Source: Physcomitrium patens
Lineage: Eukaryota > Streptophyta > Bryopsida > Funariales > Funariaceae
Reading direction: 5' to 3'
Assembly (NCBI RefSeq): GCF_000002425.4
Contig: NC_037256.1
Span: 17,458,586 to 17,522,585 of the forward strand
Length of the DNA stretch: 64,000 nucleotides
The first letter of the stretch is position 1; each line of letters begins with the position of its first letter. Positions 37,038 through 48,822 of the stretch are shown here, in pieces. Under the pieces are notes generated by a model that was not told the DNA's origin, did not search any database, and worked only from the letters and a program-made list of their open reading frames with translations. The position numbers and the translations under genes are program-made.

Positions 37038-37560
37038 TTGCCGGGACCAACAAGATCGATCCCAACTGACCAAGTACCAATACCTGTACAGCCCAATAAA
37101 AGATCTTACGCAATAAATGAACCTTTAGTGGTAGACAAGTTGGTGAAGTTACCAATGGTAATCCCAATCACCATGAAGAAATTGCTACCGAACGGAGTAA
37201 AATCGAAACCAATGAAACGTAAAAGAGTATTGGAAATTACTCTCAATATGGAACCCTATGACATTCTGAGGGATTTGGATGTTATTCAACCTTCAATTAC
37301 AATGAAGCAACTTTTGGCTGTAGCACCGGAATGTCGATCTATATTGAATTCAGCGTTAATACGACGAAGATCTTGTACTAAAAAAATTCATGAAGTTAGC
37401 TTAAACCCAGATCTGAAAGCACCAACAATCGATGTATCAATCAATGGCATTTTAATTCCAGGGATACAAGTCGATGGTGGCTCCAGTGTGAATTTAATGA
37501 ACGTGAATATAATAGAGGATTTGGATCTAAAGTAATTTCTACCTACGACATTGGTATTAC
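37038..37560 (+). pseudogene. A body 2 protease region
   Basis: This 165-codon open stretch contains a basic linker, DLDVIQPSITMKQLL, and the probable active site VDGGSSVNLMN near 37473. A stop at 37533 ends it. Confidence 0.65.
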
Positions 37561-38703
37561 GAATGGCAGATCATAGCCGGGTTAAACCAATGGATATCTT
37601 ATGGAGTGTTCAAACTATGATTGCCAGTATTGCATATGAAATCGACTATATCATCTTTCGGTTACAACGTTTGACTTTATCGTATCCAATTTTATTGGGA
37701 TGACCCTGGCTTTATCAAGCAAAGGCCAAGAACGATTGGGATTGGGGTACTTTGAGAATTGACAAGGGCGAAGACAAAATGGTGTTACAAATGTACCCAG
37801 TACACTATCACGGGGAGTCTCAATTGCCAGCATCTGAATTAACGTCGAACGATGAGTTTAGCTTTGATGATGACGCAATAGCACCAATTACGGAGGTGCC
37901 CTTGGAGGCAGCACTACACCATGGAGTAGTGTATCAATGTGGAGGTCCGAGGGAGTACTTGATATACTCGACGGGCTCAAAAAACTCGGATTATGTTAGC
38001 ACTGATTGGATGATCAAGTATGATGTACACCATGTTAGTGCCCTAGACACACGATTCAGTACTTCATATATATCAAACTTACCATCTGACTTTAAACTAG
38101 CGTGGGAGTTGAAACAAAACATCATCATTACACTTTTATGTCAAACTATCAACTTGGCAACCACAGCAGAACCTCGGACAATTAAGGTCTACGAAGATAT
38201 TAAGGAACAAGAGTTGATATGCTGGACCAAATTTTTCTTGCATCATAAATCCGCTTTTGGTTGGACTTATGATGATTTAAAAGGTATTCCCGCCGAAGTC
38301 TGTGAGCATCGTATCATTTTAGAGGAGAATGCTAAACCGGTACGATAGAGGCAACATCGCCTTAATCCTAAATATTTTCTCATGGTGAAGGAGGAATTGG
38401 ACAAGTTTCTTGCGGTTGGTTTTATTTATTCGATACCAAATAGTGAGTGGTTTCTCCAATCGTGATGGTGCGAAAAAAGAATGAAAAAATCCGAATTTAT
38501 CAGGATTTTTGAAAACTTAATGCGGCCACCAAGAAAGATTACTTTCCATTGCCCTTCTCAGATGGTATATTCGACGCTGTAGTAGGTCATGAATGTTATT
38601 CGCTCCTAGATGGATTTTCTGGGTATAATTAGGTTCGAATTGCAATAAAAGACCAGCTCAAGACGACCTTTTCTACAGATTGGGGCACATTCGCTTATCG
38701 CGT
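37561..38703 (+). pseudogene. A body 2 linker and reverse transcriptase, N-terminal part
   Basis: A 198-codon open stretch (37752-38348) covers the linker up to the start of RT. RT continues with stops through FLDGFSGYN-like and DQLKTTFSTD-like motifs to FAYR, where element D interrupts it at 38704. The reading resumes at 47432. Identity to body 1 is high here by eye (around 90%). Confidence 0.8.
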
Positions 38704-40043
38704 TGTCGTATTACGTGCTTTCCTGCTCGAGAATGCGTCGGGCGTCTGGCTGTAGAAGGTAGTATGGAGATTCACCGATAGTCAAGCAGTCTATCAATTT
38801 TTGACTGCTGGAATATAAACGACTGCAACAATGTACCGTAAATCTATACGGATGCTCTTCGACTGCTTGTCGAAGTCTTTTTTTTTTTTTTTCCCAGCCG
38901 ATAGGTCTCTAGACGTTACAGAGAACCCCGATCAACCCAAACTGTTAATCTTCAATACCCCTTTGTACTTACGATCTTATATCCACTGACTGTCTTGTTA
39001 GATTAACCCAATAAATTTCATTCACTCCGCATACTCAATTTTATAAACACCCCTTTAATCCTTCAATCACAGACGTAACTCGATTTTACAAAACAGTCAA
39101 GAGTATGCAAACCTACTTCATTTAAAAATCCCGATTCACCATTACAACACTGACTTCAGCAGCGATTGCCTCAGTCTTCCCAAAACTCTACGAAGAAGAA
39201 AAATCCAAATTCTATGTCTTTCCTTCCCCGACCCGAAGCATGAAGCTCCTCTCTCTAATTCCCTTGATCTTCAAAAAACCTCAAATGAAAACCGAACTGG
39301 TAACCTTGCAAAAGCTTGAAAACTCGCTCCCCCCCCGATTCCCCCAAAAAAAAAACCTCCCCTCTCAAAACTATATCCCCCCTAACCTTATCCTCTGAAT
39401 TTCTTCAATCTTCCGTCTTAGATCCGGAATTGGCTCCCACCTCAAGCTTGGATCCGAAATTGGCTCTCGCCGTCAAGCTTTCTCCTCCGTTTTTACCTTT
39501 AAGAAATCCATTTACCGAAAACAACGTTCCCTGAAATGGCACAGAGAACAGGACAGCCTGAAACAGAATCGAACACCGTAATCGGGACCACATTGAGTCG
39601 CCCGACCAATTCAGGTCCTATATTGGAAAAGATGCTAGTAGTAACCTGGATGTTCCCGTAATTGGGTCAAATTGGTCCTCGCGTCAGATTGGCTAAGACC
39701 CGTAGTAAGACCTGGATTTCTCGTAACTAGACTGCATTGGGTTGCCTCACCAATACAAGTCTCATATTGGGTAAGAGGACCCGGATTGGATTATCGAAAT
39801 TGGATCCAATTGGCTCCTCGAACCCGTCGTGTGAATTGGTCCTTCTCTTCATGCTGACTTTCGTTATTGGAATCGAACGGAGCATTTCAGTATGCCCCGG
39901 CTGATTGTAACGGAGTGACTGAACCTGACCACTCAGTATTTGTACTGGAGTTGGTTGATGCTCCCAATATTCAAGGTAACTGAATATTAATAAAATTCTC
40001 CTTTCTTTTTATTTTCACTGTATACTCGTGTTACAACACGACA
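38704..40043 (-). repeat. 3' LTR of element D
   Basis: It is the left copy in window coordinates, TGTCGTATTACG to ACAACACGACA. It carries a T-run (38879-38892) absent from the other copy, showing post-insertion change. Confidence 0.9.
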
Positions 40044-40055
40044 TCCACCCCCTCT
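40044..40055 (-). promoter_or_regulatory. Polypurine tract of element D
   Basis: On the minus strand AGAGGGGGTGGA directly precedes the 3' LTR. This is the expected primer site for plus-strand DNA synthesis. Confidence 0.8.
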
Positions 40056-40105
40056 GAACCTGTGCATCCTCCGGTATGCACCAATTTACCGAATTACTAT
40101 TTGAT

Positions 40106-43100
40106 TCAGAATATATCCCCTACGTCTTTGTCTAGTTCGTCTTCGTCACCTTCATTATCCAAATCACTTTCATCTTCTTGCTGCGGAATCTCTCTACCTT
40201 CATTAAGGTCTTCCATATTCATCTCTGCGTGTCTTCGTTTAAATATTTTTACTCGCTTCCTTGCAATTGGTATTTTGAATTTTGTACCATCTAACTCCCG
40301 TAATGAGTAAGTCGCATTATCATGAACAGTTGTTACAACATATGGTCCAAACCAACGTTTTGAAAATTTCCGCAAAGTACTATGTTGATTATCCAGACTA
40401 TTGTCATAAACAAGTACCCAGTCACCTTCCTCGATTGCTTTTGGTCTCAATCGATGTTCCTTATCGAATCGCGCCTTGTTTTGTAACCTTGCTCTTTTTA
40501 ACCTTTCCAATGCTATCTGGACATCTTCCGTTCTTTGCTCCAATTATCGAATCCTAATAGCCAGAAGTTCTTCTCTTATCAATCCATCTTCCCATGGTAG
40601 CATACTCCAAGTAAGTACCTTTTCTTCAATCGGCATAATTGGTTTTTGACCTGTCATAAGTTCTACTGGCATATATCCTGTCACCGAACTATGTGTTGTT
40701 CGATCAGCCCATAATGCAAATGACAAAAGCCGTGGCCACTCTTTAACCTTCCCATTACAAGCTTTAACCAATGCTTTCACAATCGGCGGGTGACCACGTT
40801 CGCTTTTTGCATTCCCTTCCGGATTATAAGCAGTAGTCAGTGATAGTTTAACTCCACATTTTTCAAAGAACTTACGAGCTTCTTGTGCATTTAATTCTCC
40901 ACGATCTGCAGTGATTTTTCCTACGCATCCGTAACGGCAAATGACATCTTCAAGCAAAAACCTACAAATCCCCTCTGTAGATTTCGTCCTCAATGCTCTT
41001 CCTTCTACTTGATTTGATAAATCTTCACGAGCTAAAACCAAATATCTCATCTGCCATAACCCAACTGGCATAATAACCAAATCAACAACCCATTTAAAAT
41101 GAATAGCTAGAGGATACGTAGGATGAAGACCATCTCGATGTCGGATATTAGAATACGATTGACAGATTTCACATGACTCTACAAATGAGAGCACATCTCG
41201 ATACATATTTTTCCACCAATATCGTTCCTTGAGTTTAGCAAAAGTAGCCCAGATTCCTCTATGCCCTGCCCATAAACTATCATGAAACTCCTTTAATAAT
41301 TTTAGTTTTTCTTCCCTTTTGCCTATCACTCGTTGTGGCATCCCAATTCCTTTCTTCGGTCTCTTCCATAAGAATCCATCTCGAAGTAAAAATCCATATG
41401 CTTTTTTTCTTATTTGTTTGAATTTTTCTGTAGACCAATTCCCCTGCTTAGACAAGGTATTCAAATAATGACCAATATCCAATAATTCTCCTTCATAAGC
41501 TTCTTCAAGAAATAGCTTGTCTTCTCTGTTGAGATTTGATATTGAATAGAATTTCAATCCGACATCATCAATGTCTTCAACCATTTCNNNNNNNNNNNNN
41601 NNNNNNNNNNNNNNNNNNNNNNNNNNNNNNNNNNNNNNNNNNNNNNNNNNNNNNNNNNNNNNNNNNNNNNNNNNNNNNNNNNNNNNNGGCATGTCTGCTA
41701 CTAAATTGTCCTTTCCAGTGATATGCTTAAATTCTGGATTTAGTGACTTAATATAAGCAATCCATCTCAACATTGCAATATCTGGCGTTGAACAGTTAAT
41801 AATCATTCCAAGCAATGGCAAGCAATCTGTTTCAATTACTACTACTGCCCCAATCAAATAGTCCTTTTCAGCTTTCATAGCCGAAACGACTCCCCAAAGT
41901 TCTCTTTTGACTTGCGAATATGCACTCTGACGAATACTTAAAACTTTAGCCCCAAATCGAACTGCAAATCTACTCCCATTCGAATCATCTTGACCCACCG
42001 CCCATCCAACGGCAATTGGACTAGCGTCTACAGTAAGAATCACTGGTCTATTGCACTTATAATCAACCTTCCTCAATATTGGAGGTGACATCAATAATTT
42101 CTTTAATCTTTGTATTGCCTGAATATGCCTTCCTTTCCATTCAAATCGGTAACCCTTGCGTAACAGTTCATATAATGGATCCGCTATGTGAGCAAAATGA
42201 GGGATCCAGATTCGATAAAATACACATGCACCCAAAAACCTGCGAACCTCTGTTAAAGAATCACAATCCTCTTTCATCCTTCCAATTGCATCAACTGTAG
42301 TCGGATCTGGTTTTCTTCCATAAGATCCCCATAAATGTCCAACAATTACAACCTCTCACACTCCAAATACGGACTTCATACCCGATAATGTAAGAGGAAC
42401 TTCTCCAAGCCGAGTTAAAATCTTTTCATAATCTTGTATATGATCAACAACATATCTGCGACACCCCCTCGTATCTAAAGTTTCATCCTTGTCTACTCCT
42501 CTGCACCCTTTTATAGGAACATCATCCAGAAAAGGCATAGTCTTTTCCGGAATAAAATCTCTCAATACCTTATTCATCCCATTCATCATATGCGCAACTG
42601 AGTTGGTCGCGCGTTGAGGAAGAGTGCACATTCTAACCAATCCAAGTGGTGTCCTCATCGTTGTCATATCTCTACTTCCTTCGACAAGTTGAAATTGATC
42701 ATAACCTGAATACAAATCACCCATTGAATAGATCGCCCTTCCAGCAAACGCCTCAGCAAATTCATCCACAATAGGTCCGATTCCTGCATTCCTGACAGTA
42801 ACAGCATTCACCGGCTGCATATCTTGAATAAACCGTAGTGACCCATTCTTCTTAGGTACCGTAAACCATCGACTAGAATACGGCGCAAATGAAGGTTCCA
42901 ATATTTTCATCTTTATCTTTTCTTTCAATAGTTCCACCAATTTAGGTAAATGTGCCCTCGGTACTGGAATCGGTCTTAGATTCCAAGGTACATGCGGTAC
43001 AGTGAAGATAACCATAGGTGTTATAATATTTGGATCCACACACCCAATTTCATGAGATTCGAAGGCAAACGATCTACCTTGTTTAGCCAACATCTTTTTG

Positions 43101-43660
43101 AAGCAAGTAATTTCCTCCGGCAATAAAGAACCATCACAACCAATCTTCAATTCTTCAAAAGTCTCTTCAGTAAACTGATGTCCAATACTCATTGGATCTC
43201 TTAAACTTGCTTCTTTTGATGCTTCTCCCATTTGTTCTTTAGAATCCTTTGGTAATGGTCTGGCAACAGACTTTACCTTCTTATCTGCCGTTTTATATCT
43301 CATCTCTATTGTGACTTCTGGTGCTTGAAAAGATTCAAGCATGGTATAAACCTCTCTCGAATGAATCTCAACAATCTTATCATTATCCCCTAACCCAATA
43401 GATGTAATCAATTCCAATGAATCTTCCAGCCCATTTTCTTCATAAACACCCAAAATCCTCTTATCATCTTGCAATGTCCCTATCTTGCGTAACTATCCTT
43501 CAATATCATATAATCTTTTTCTTTCTTTTCTTTTAAAATCATCAACTTTCTTATACATAATATTTCCATTCTCCAATATATCAATAAAACTTGCATCAAA
43601 GGCACCTTCATCTCGCGAGAGTACCTCCTCTTTTGTACCTCCATAATCTCGCTTTACAGT
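40106..43660 (-). pseudogene. Element D pol: RT, RNase H, integrase (single frame with stops and an N gap)
   Basis: All segments (42356-43474, 40544-42277 and 40106-40543) share one frame, which is -1 relative to gag. Stops stand near 43487 and at 42356 and 40544. RT has FTVPKKNGSLRFIQD and the catalytic FLDDVPIKG. RNase H has VDASPIAVGWAVGQD and ETDCLPLLG. Integrase has HRGIWATF and CEICQ, Asp in VVDLV, Asp in TADRGE and Glu in NAKSERGH, so all three catalytic residues are present. The tail has KRWFGPYVV (GPY/F module) and ends in an acidic stretch. No chromodomain is seen. The FLDDVPIKG context resembles gypsy elements I recall from fungi more than usual plant ones. Confidence 0.85.
41588..41687. 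other. Assembly gap of 100 N
   Basis: There are exactly 100 undetermined bases, a conventional placeholder, between RNase H and integrase of element D. The reading frame agrees on both sides only if the true length is taken as 100. The real size is unknown. Confidence 0.95.
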
Positions 43661-46026
43661 GGTACCTCCCCAAAATCCTTAAATCCTTCAACAATCTTTG
43701 GCAATGGTTTCTCCCTCAACCTATCTCGATTCCGTTCATGGTTAGGAGGTACTGTTAGAAATTGTACAGCTTTCCTGTCATCTTCGCTCCGTACCCTTGC
43801 ATAAGTAGAACCATCGTCAAGTACCTTTATTTCCATCCGTGTTGCCGTGATATAAGGTTGTCCTAAAATCAACGAATAAGACGTTGTATCTTGAACGAAG
43901 AAATGTTGCTCCGTCGCAACATCCCCAATCCGAATTTTGACATCTGGACAAGCTCCATATAATTCGCCTCGTGTGTTATTAGCTGCTCGTATTGTCCATC
44001 CATGTTCCATATCAATTGGCCATTTTTGCTTCTTATAAAGATCTTTAGACATGAGATTTATTTCAGAACCATGGTCCACTAAGGCAACTATTGGTTCTTC
44101 TATATCTCCTACCTTCACCAATACCTCAGTAGTTGCCCTTGCCCAATGCTTTCGAGTATAATAGCTCAAAGTTTCCATTTCCTTGTCACTAGAATCTTCG
44201 AAACGTACTCGCTGATTATACCCATTCTTTTCATTTGTTTGTTGCTTGTAACCAATATCAACCTCTTCTTCATCTCTACATATTCTTGCATCAATAGCAT
44301 GACTCATTCCAGTTTCGCTCATTAATTGCCTCTTTCGCTTAATGCTGTCAATGATAACATCATGAAACTCCTTCTTTGCAATTCCCAAGACTTCTTTCAA
44401 TGTGAATTCCACCTTAGCGTTTAATATACGTCCTTTCAACACCCCTTTCAAATTTGTTGCCGCTTCAATATCAGAAAGTAGCTTATAAGCAATTGATTTG
44501 TCCTTATCTTTTGTCTCCCTTGTTTTTTCTCCCAATGATGCTGAGGTATTCTTTACAGGCAATTCTTGTGAAGCTGCCTCCCGAGCCTTGTCTCCTCGAG
44601 TTTGCCTCTTAAAAGAATTTCCTTCTCTAGTATCATCAAAATTTCCTCGTCTTTTTTCTTCCATCAAAGCTTCATGTTGGCTCTTAGCAATATATGCATG
44701 AACTGAAAGAGACTCAACAGGATCCTCCCAACTTGTTCTTCTTCGTATTGTAGCTGCAGTTCTCAATAACGCTTCTCGAGGTAATTTCCCTTCTTGCATT
44801 GTAGAAATGGCAGAAGCCCAAAACTCACTAGTTTCCGTACTTCTACCAATTTCATCATCTACTCTAGCACCATAACTTGCACTTTCTCGTACTATTGTTT
44901 CATGCTCTTTTAAGTAATCTTGAACCAATGCTCTCATTCCTCCCTTGCCAAAATTGGTTTGAAGAAGATCCTCCCTATCTTTCAATGCTATCTTCCCATC
45001 TTTCCAGCAAATAATTCCCTGTCGTATCATATTATTAAATTCATTGCAATCTTTTCTAGTGTGTGAAGCATCATCACACCAAATGCATCTTTGTACATAT
45101 CCTTGTTTTGAAACATTCTTCGAATTGTTTATAGAAGTATTCTCTTCAAGTCTTGCCAATTTGATTTGAAGATCTCGCATTCCTCGTATAATTTCTTCCA
45201 TACCCATATCTGCTTTCTTTGACAAGGATGTCGAAGGTTGAACTGTAGGCATTGTCGGTGGTGTAGTACGTACTGGAGCTTTGGGTGCTTGTACTGGTTT
45301 CGGAATATTACTCCTATCCTTCCTCCTTTCTCTTTTTGTAAGCAACCCCACCGCATCTTCAACGTTCTTCCACTTCGTTGTCAATCCTTCATCTTCTTCT
45401 TTGTCTTCAAGAAGGGGTTCTAATTTCTCTTGCAATTCTCCATCAGCAGCTTGAAGAAATAGATCAACTTTGTTCGGCTCCAATGTCAATTTTTCTATCT
45501 TTGATAATTGAGAGTACTGCCTCTCAAATTCCCTTAGTAGCTCTGTTGCTTGCAAATTCTTATTGGGCCGTTCAATCCATCCCAGAAACAGCTTCTTAGT
45601 AACGCGATCAGCCTCTTCCAAGAAATATTTGTCTTTCAATGCATGTAAAAAATCCTCCCATGAATTCCCACAACAATCCGTAATCGATGTAATGTGGTCT
45701 CTTATCTCCGGTATCGTGGCAAGTCCAAATAGTGCAACCATTTTTCTCTCAGAAACCCGATTTAATTCCATTTCACGAACATAACATCTTAAATACCTTG
45801 AAATATTCCTCCCATCAAATTGATCAATTTTATTGACCACTGCTTGCAATGCTTTGGTTGCCAAAGCTTCCTTTTGATCATTGCTTTGCTGTTGCTGCAT
45901 TGACAATGAGAAGGCTTGAAACAAACTAGCAATAGACGGATCCATGTGCATACCTTGTCCTTTAGAAGACTCCCCACCAGAAACTTCTCCCAAAAATCCT
46001 TCAAAATTTTTATTTTCGTTTTCCAT
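43654..46026 (-). CDS. Element D gag-protease, intact 790-residue frame
   Basis: This frame makes the particle protein of a gypsy element and its protease. It starts at ATG 46026, about 50 bases inside the primer site. After a Gln-rich start it has a retroviral-type gag core (about residues 50-200), a charged linker, and a single knuckle CIWCDDASHTRKDC (about residue 315). A long helical, basic region follows. Near residue 660 is a protease-like domain with ALVDHGSEINLMS in place of the usual D-S/T-G. The flap and ILGQPYI region follow at about residue 720. The frame has no stop, unlike every other transposon gene here. The protease His may be a family feature; it needs comparison with other copies. 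Pol follows in the -1 frame. Confidence 0.85.
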   Translation of the reverse strand: MENENKNFEGFLGEVSGGESSKGQGMHMDPSIASLFQAFSLSMQQQQSNDQKEALATKALQAVVNKIDQFDGRNISRYLRCYVREMELNRVSERKMVALFGLATIPEIRDHITSITDCCGNSWEDFLHALKDKYFLEEADRVTKKLFLGWIERPNKNLQATELLREFERQYSQLSKIEKLTLEPNKVDLFLQAADGELQEKLEPLLEDKEEDEGLTTKWKNVEDAVGLLTKRERRKDRSNIPKPVQAPKAPVRTTPPTMPTVQPSTSLSKKADMGMEEIIRGMRDLQIKLARLEENTSINNSKNVSKQGYVQRCIWCDDASHTRKDCNEFNNMIRQGIICWKDGKIALKDREDLLQTNFGKGGMRALVQDYLKEHETIVRESASYGARVDDEIGRSTETSEFWASAISTMQEGKLPREALLRTAATIRRRTSWEDPVESLSVHAYIAKSQHEALMEEKRRGNFDDTREGNSFKRQTRGDKAREAASQELPVKNTSASLGEKTRETKDKDKSIAYKLLSDIEAATNLKGVLKGRILNAKVEFTLKEVLGIAKKEFHDVIIDSIKRKRQLMSETGMSHAIDARICRDEEEVDIGYKQQTNEKNGYNQRVRFEDSSDKEMETLSYYTRKHWARATTEVLVKVGDIEEPIVALVDHGSEINLMSKDLYKKQKWPIDMEHGWTIRAANNTRGELYGACPDVKIRIGDVATEQHFFVQDTTSYSLILGQPYITATRMEIKVLDDGSTYARVRSEDDRKAVQFLTVPPNHERNRDRLREKPLPKIVEGFKDFGEVPL

Positions 46027-46075
46027 AAAAATAAAGATAAAATCAACCGAAATCCAATACCTTCTACCTCAAGCT

Positions 46076-46093
46076 TTCACGTCGGGTTCACCA
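46076..46093 (-). promoter_or_regulatory. Primer-binding site of element D (tRNA-Trp type)
   Basis: Read on the minus strand, TGGTGAACCCGACGTGAA begins four bases after the 5' LTR. It is a full 18-base complement of the 3' end of plant tRNA-Trp as I recall it, including CCA. Confidence 0.75.
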
Positions 46094-46097
46094 CTTA

Positions 46098-47431
46098 TGT
46101 CGTATTACGTGCTTTCCTGCTCGAGAATGCGCCGGGCGTCTGGCTGTAGAAGGTAGTATGGAGATTCAGCGATAGTCAAGCAGTCTATCAATTTTTGACT
46201 GTTGGAATATAAACGACTGCAACAATATACCATAAATCTATACGGGTGCTCTTCGACTGCTTGTCGAAGTCCTTTTTGCCCCAGCCGGTAGGTCTCTAGA
46301 CGTTACAGAGAACCCCGTACAACCCAAACTGTTAACCTTCAATACTGCTTTGTACTTACGATCTTGTATCCACTGACTGTCCTGTTAGATTAACCCAATA
46401 AATTTCATTCACTCCGCATACTCAATCCTATAGATACCCTTTTAATCCTTCAATCACAGACGTAACTCGATTTTACAAAACAGTCAAGAGTATTCAAACC
46501 CACTTCATTTAAAAATCCCGATTCACCATTACAACACTGACTTCAGCAGCGATTGCCTCAGTCTTCCCAAAACTCTACGAAGAAGAAAAATCCAAATTCT
46601 ATGTCTTTCCTTCCCCGACCCGAAGCATGAAGCTCCTCTCTCTAATTTCCTTGATCTTCAAAAAACCTTCAATGAAAACCAAACTGGTAACCTTGCAAAA
46701 GCTTGAAAACTCGCTCCCTCCCCCGATTCTCCCAAAAAAAAAACCTCCCCCCTCAAAACTATATCCCCCCTAACCTTATCCTCTGAATTTCTTCAATCTT
46801 CCGTCTTAGATCCGGAATTGGCTCCCACCTCAAGCTTGGATCCGAAATTGGCTCTCGCCGTCAAGCTTTCTCCTCCGTTTTTACCTTTAAGAAATCCATT
46901 TACCGAAAACAATGTTCCCTGAGACGGCACAGAGAACAGGACAGCCTGAAATATAATCGAACACCGTAATCGGGACCACATTGAGTCGCCCGACCAATTC
47001 AGGTCCTATATTGGAAAAGATGCTAGTAGTAACCTGGATGTTCCCGTAATTGGGTCAAATTGGTCCTCGCGTCAGATTGGCTAAGACCCATAGTAAGACC
47101 TGGATTTCCCGTAATTAGACTGCATTGGGTTGACCGGCCAATTCAGATCTCATATTGGATAAGAGGACCCGGATTGGATTCTCGAAATTGGATCCAATTG
47201 GCTCCTCGAACCCGTCGTGTGAATTGGTCCTTCTCTTCCTGTTGACTTTCGTTATTGGAATCAAACGGAGCATTTCAGTATGCCCCGGCTGATTGTAACG
47301 GAGTGACTGAATCTGACCACTCAGTATTTGTACTGGAGTTGGTGGATGCTCCCAATATTCGAGGTAATTGAATATTAATAAAATTCCCCTTTCTTTTTAT
47401 TTTCACTCTATACTCGTGTTACAACACGACA
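46098..47431 (-). repeat. 5' LTR of element D
   Basis: It is the right copy in window coordinates and pairs with 38704-40043. Both ends are TGTCG and CGACA. Confidence 0.9.
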
Positions 47432-48822
47432 GCGTGATGCCTTTTGGGTTAGATAACGTCCCAGTCATGTTTCAGAGAGTGATGACAAGACTATCTCCGG
47501 CAGTTTATGGATATCTTTTTAGATGACTTCTGTGTATTCAGTACAAAACAAGATCATCTTAATTATCTCGGCAAATGTTTAGCTTAGTGCGCTAAGTTTG
47601 GAATATTGTTGAACTCGGATAAGTATAAATTTGATGTTCCATGAGGAAAATTATTGGGACATATCATCTCTAGCCGTGGTATCACTATGGATCCAGACAC
47701 ATATAATGAACTTGTCCAGACTAGAGATTTGTCGGCCATGTTAGTTATTATCGATGATTTATTCGGTCGTTTGCAGTTATTTGTCAACCTTTAACAAACT
47801 TATTGAAGAAACCTCGGTTCGATGGGATTAGTCCCATCTGGACCATAGAGTGTACTGTGGCCTTTGAAGCATTGAAGTCAAAATTGGTCTCTGCACCAAT
47901 ATTGGTGGCCCCTCGTTGGACCGAGTCCTTTCATGTGTATGTTAATGCATCTAATGTGGCTATTGGATCGGTGCTAAGTCAGAAAGATGACCAGGGTCTG
48001 GATCATCCTATCTATTATGCTAGTCGGTAATTGATGGCTGCCGAACGTAATTACACTACTACTGAACGAGAAGCATTGGGTATGATATACTCGGTTCAAA
48101 AATTTTGGCACTATTTTCTTGGGTATCTATTTGTCTTTTATGTTGATCATGATGCCCTCAAATACATTATTAATGAACCTCAATTGAGTGGATGCATTGC
48201 TCGATGAGTGTTATTATTTCAAGAATTTAATTTTACTATCAATGTACGACCAGAAAAGAAACATGCCAATGCGGATCACTTATCCCGTTTATCTAATATA
48301 CTGGGTAACGAGCCGATAAACGATGCTCTTCTGGATGCACAACTATTTGCTGTGGATGTCATTACCCCCGAATATGGTGAATTGATCCAATATCTAACAT
48401 TTTAGAATTTTTCCATTTCCTATAATGAAAAACTAAAGAAGTGTCTGATTTTAAAAAGTGCGCCATATACCATGATTGGAGATGCCTCATAGAAACAAGG
48501 GCGGGATGGAATTTTATGCCGTTGCATCTTTCAAAATGAAGTTCGTACAATTTTGGAAGGATGTCATTTGGATAGTTGTGGTAGACATTTTGCGAGAGAC
48601 AGTACTGCTCGCAAGGCTTTAATGGCTGGATATTGGTGGCCTACAATGTTTTCTGATGTGCACCAATTTGTTCGTCGTTGTGATCCTTGTCAACAAATTC
48701 GTCGATCCACGGGTACTTCAGCGATGTCATTAGTACCAATCTTGGTACAGGCACCATTTGAGAAATGCGGAATTGATTTTGTTGGACCCATTGCACCAGC
48801 ATCAAGACATGGATAAAAGTGG
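47432..48822 (+). pseudogene. A body 2 reverse transcriptase C-part, RNase H, integrase N-part
   Basis: RT resumes with VMPFGL-like sequence. The catalytic FLDDFCVFS is near 47515. RNase H shows VYVNASNVAIGSVLS (the first Asp is Asn) near 47935 and a YVDHDALKY-type motif near 48140. The integrase Cys pair is CDPCQQ near 48680, and GIDFVG is near 48771. The reading stops at a solo E LTR at 48823. Several stops and a short deletion near 47486 are seen relative to body 1. Confidence 0.8.

Larger units (their letters stand above)
38704..47431 (-). mobile_element. Full-length Ty3/gypsy element of family D, inserted in A body 2
   Basis: Its LTRs are 1340 bp (38704-40043) and 1334 bp (46098-47431), differing by a few percent in the parts I compared. 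The 4-mer gcgt stands on both sides (38700-38703 and 47432-47435), and the RT of A reads across the empty site. The element lies on the minus strand. In its own direction it has 5' LTR, tRNA-Trp primer site, an intact 790-codon gag-protease frame, and pol in the -1 frame with only a few stops. A GPY/F-type integrase tail, polypurine tract and 3' LTR follow. A 100-N gap sits in pol. It is one of the youngest insertions here. Confidence 0.9.

Noticed and set aside
40544-40546. Stop in D pol as a real gene end with a separate 3' gene
   Set aside because: The downstream segment is in the same frame and carries the GPY/F tail expected of the integrase, so it is a single nonsense change.
43654-46026. 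Element D gag as a host gene
   Set aside because: It is long and open, but has a gag core, knuckle and protease and lies between a primer site and pol inside paired LTRs.
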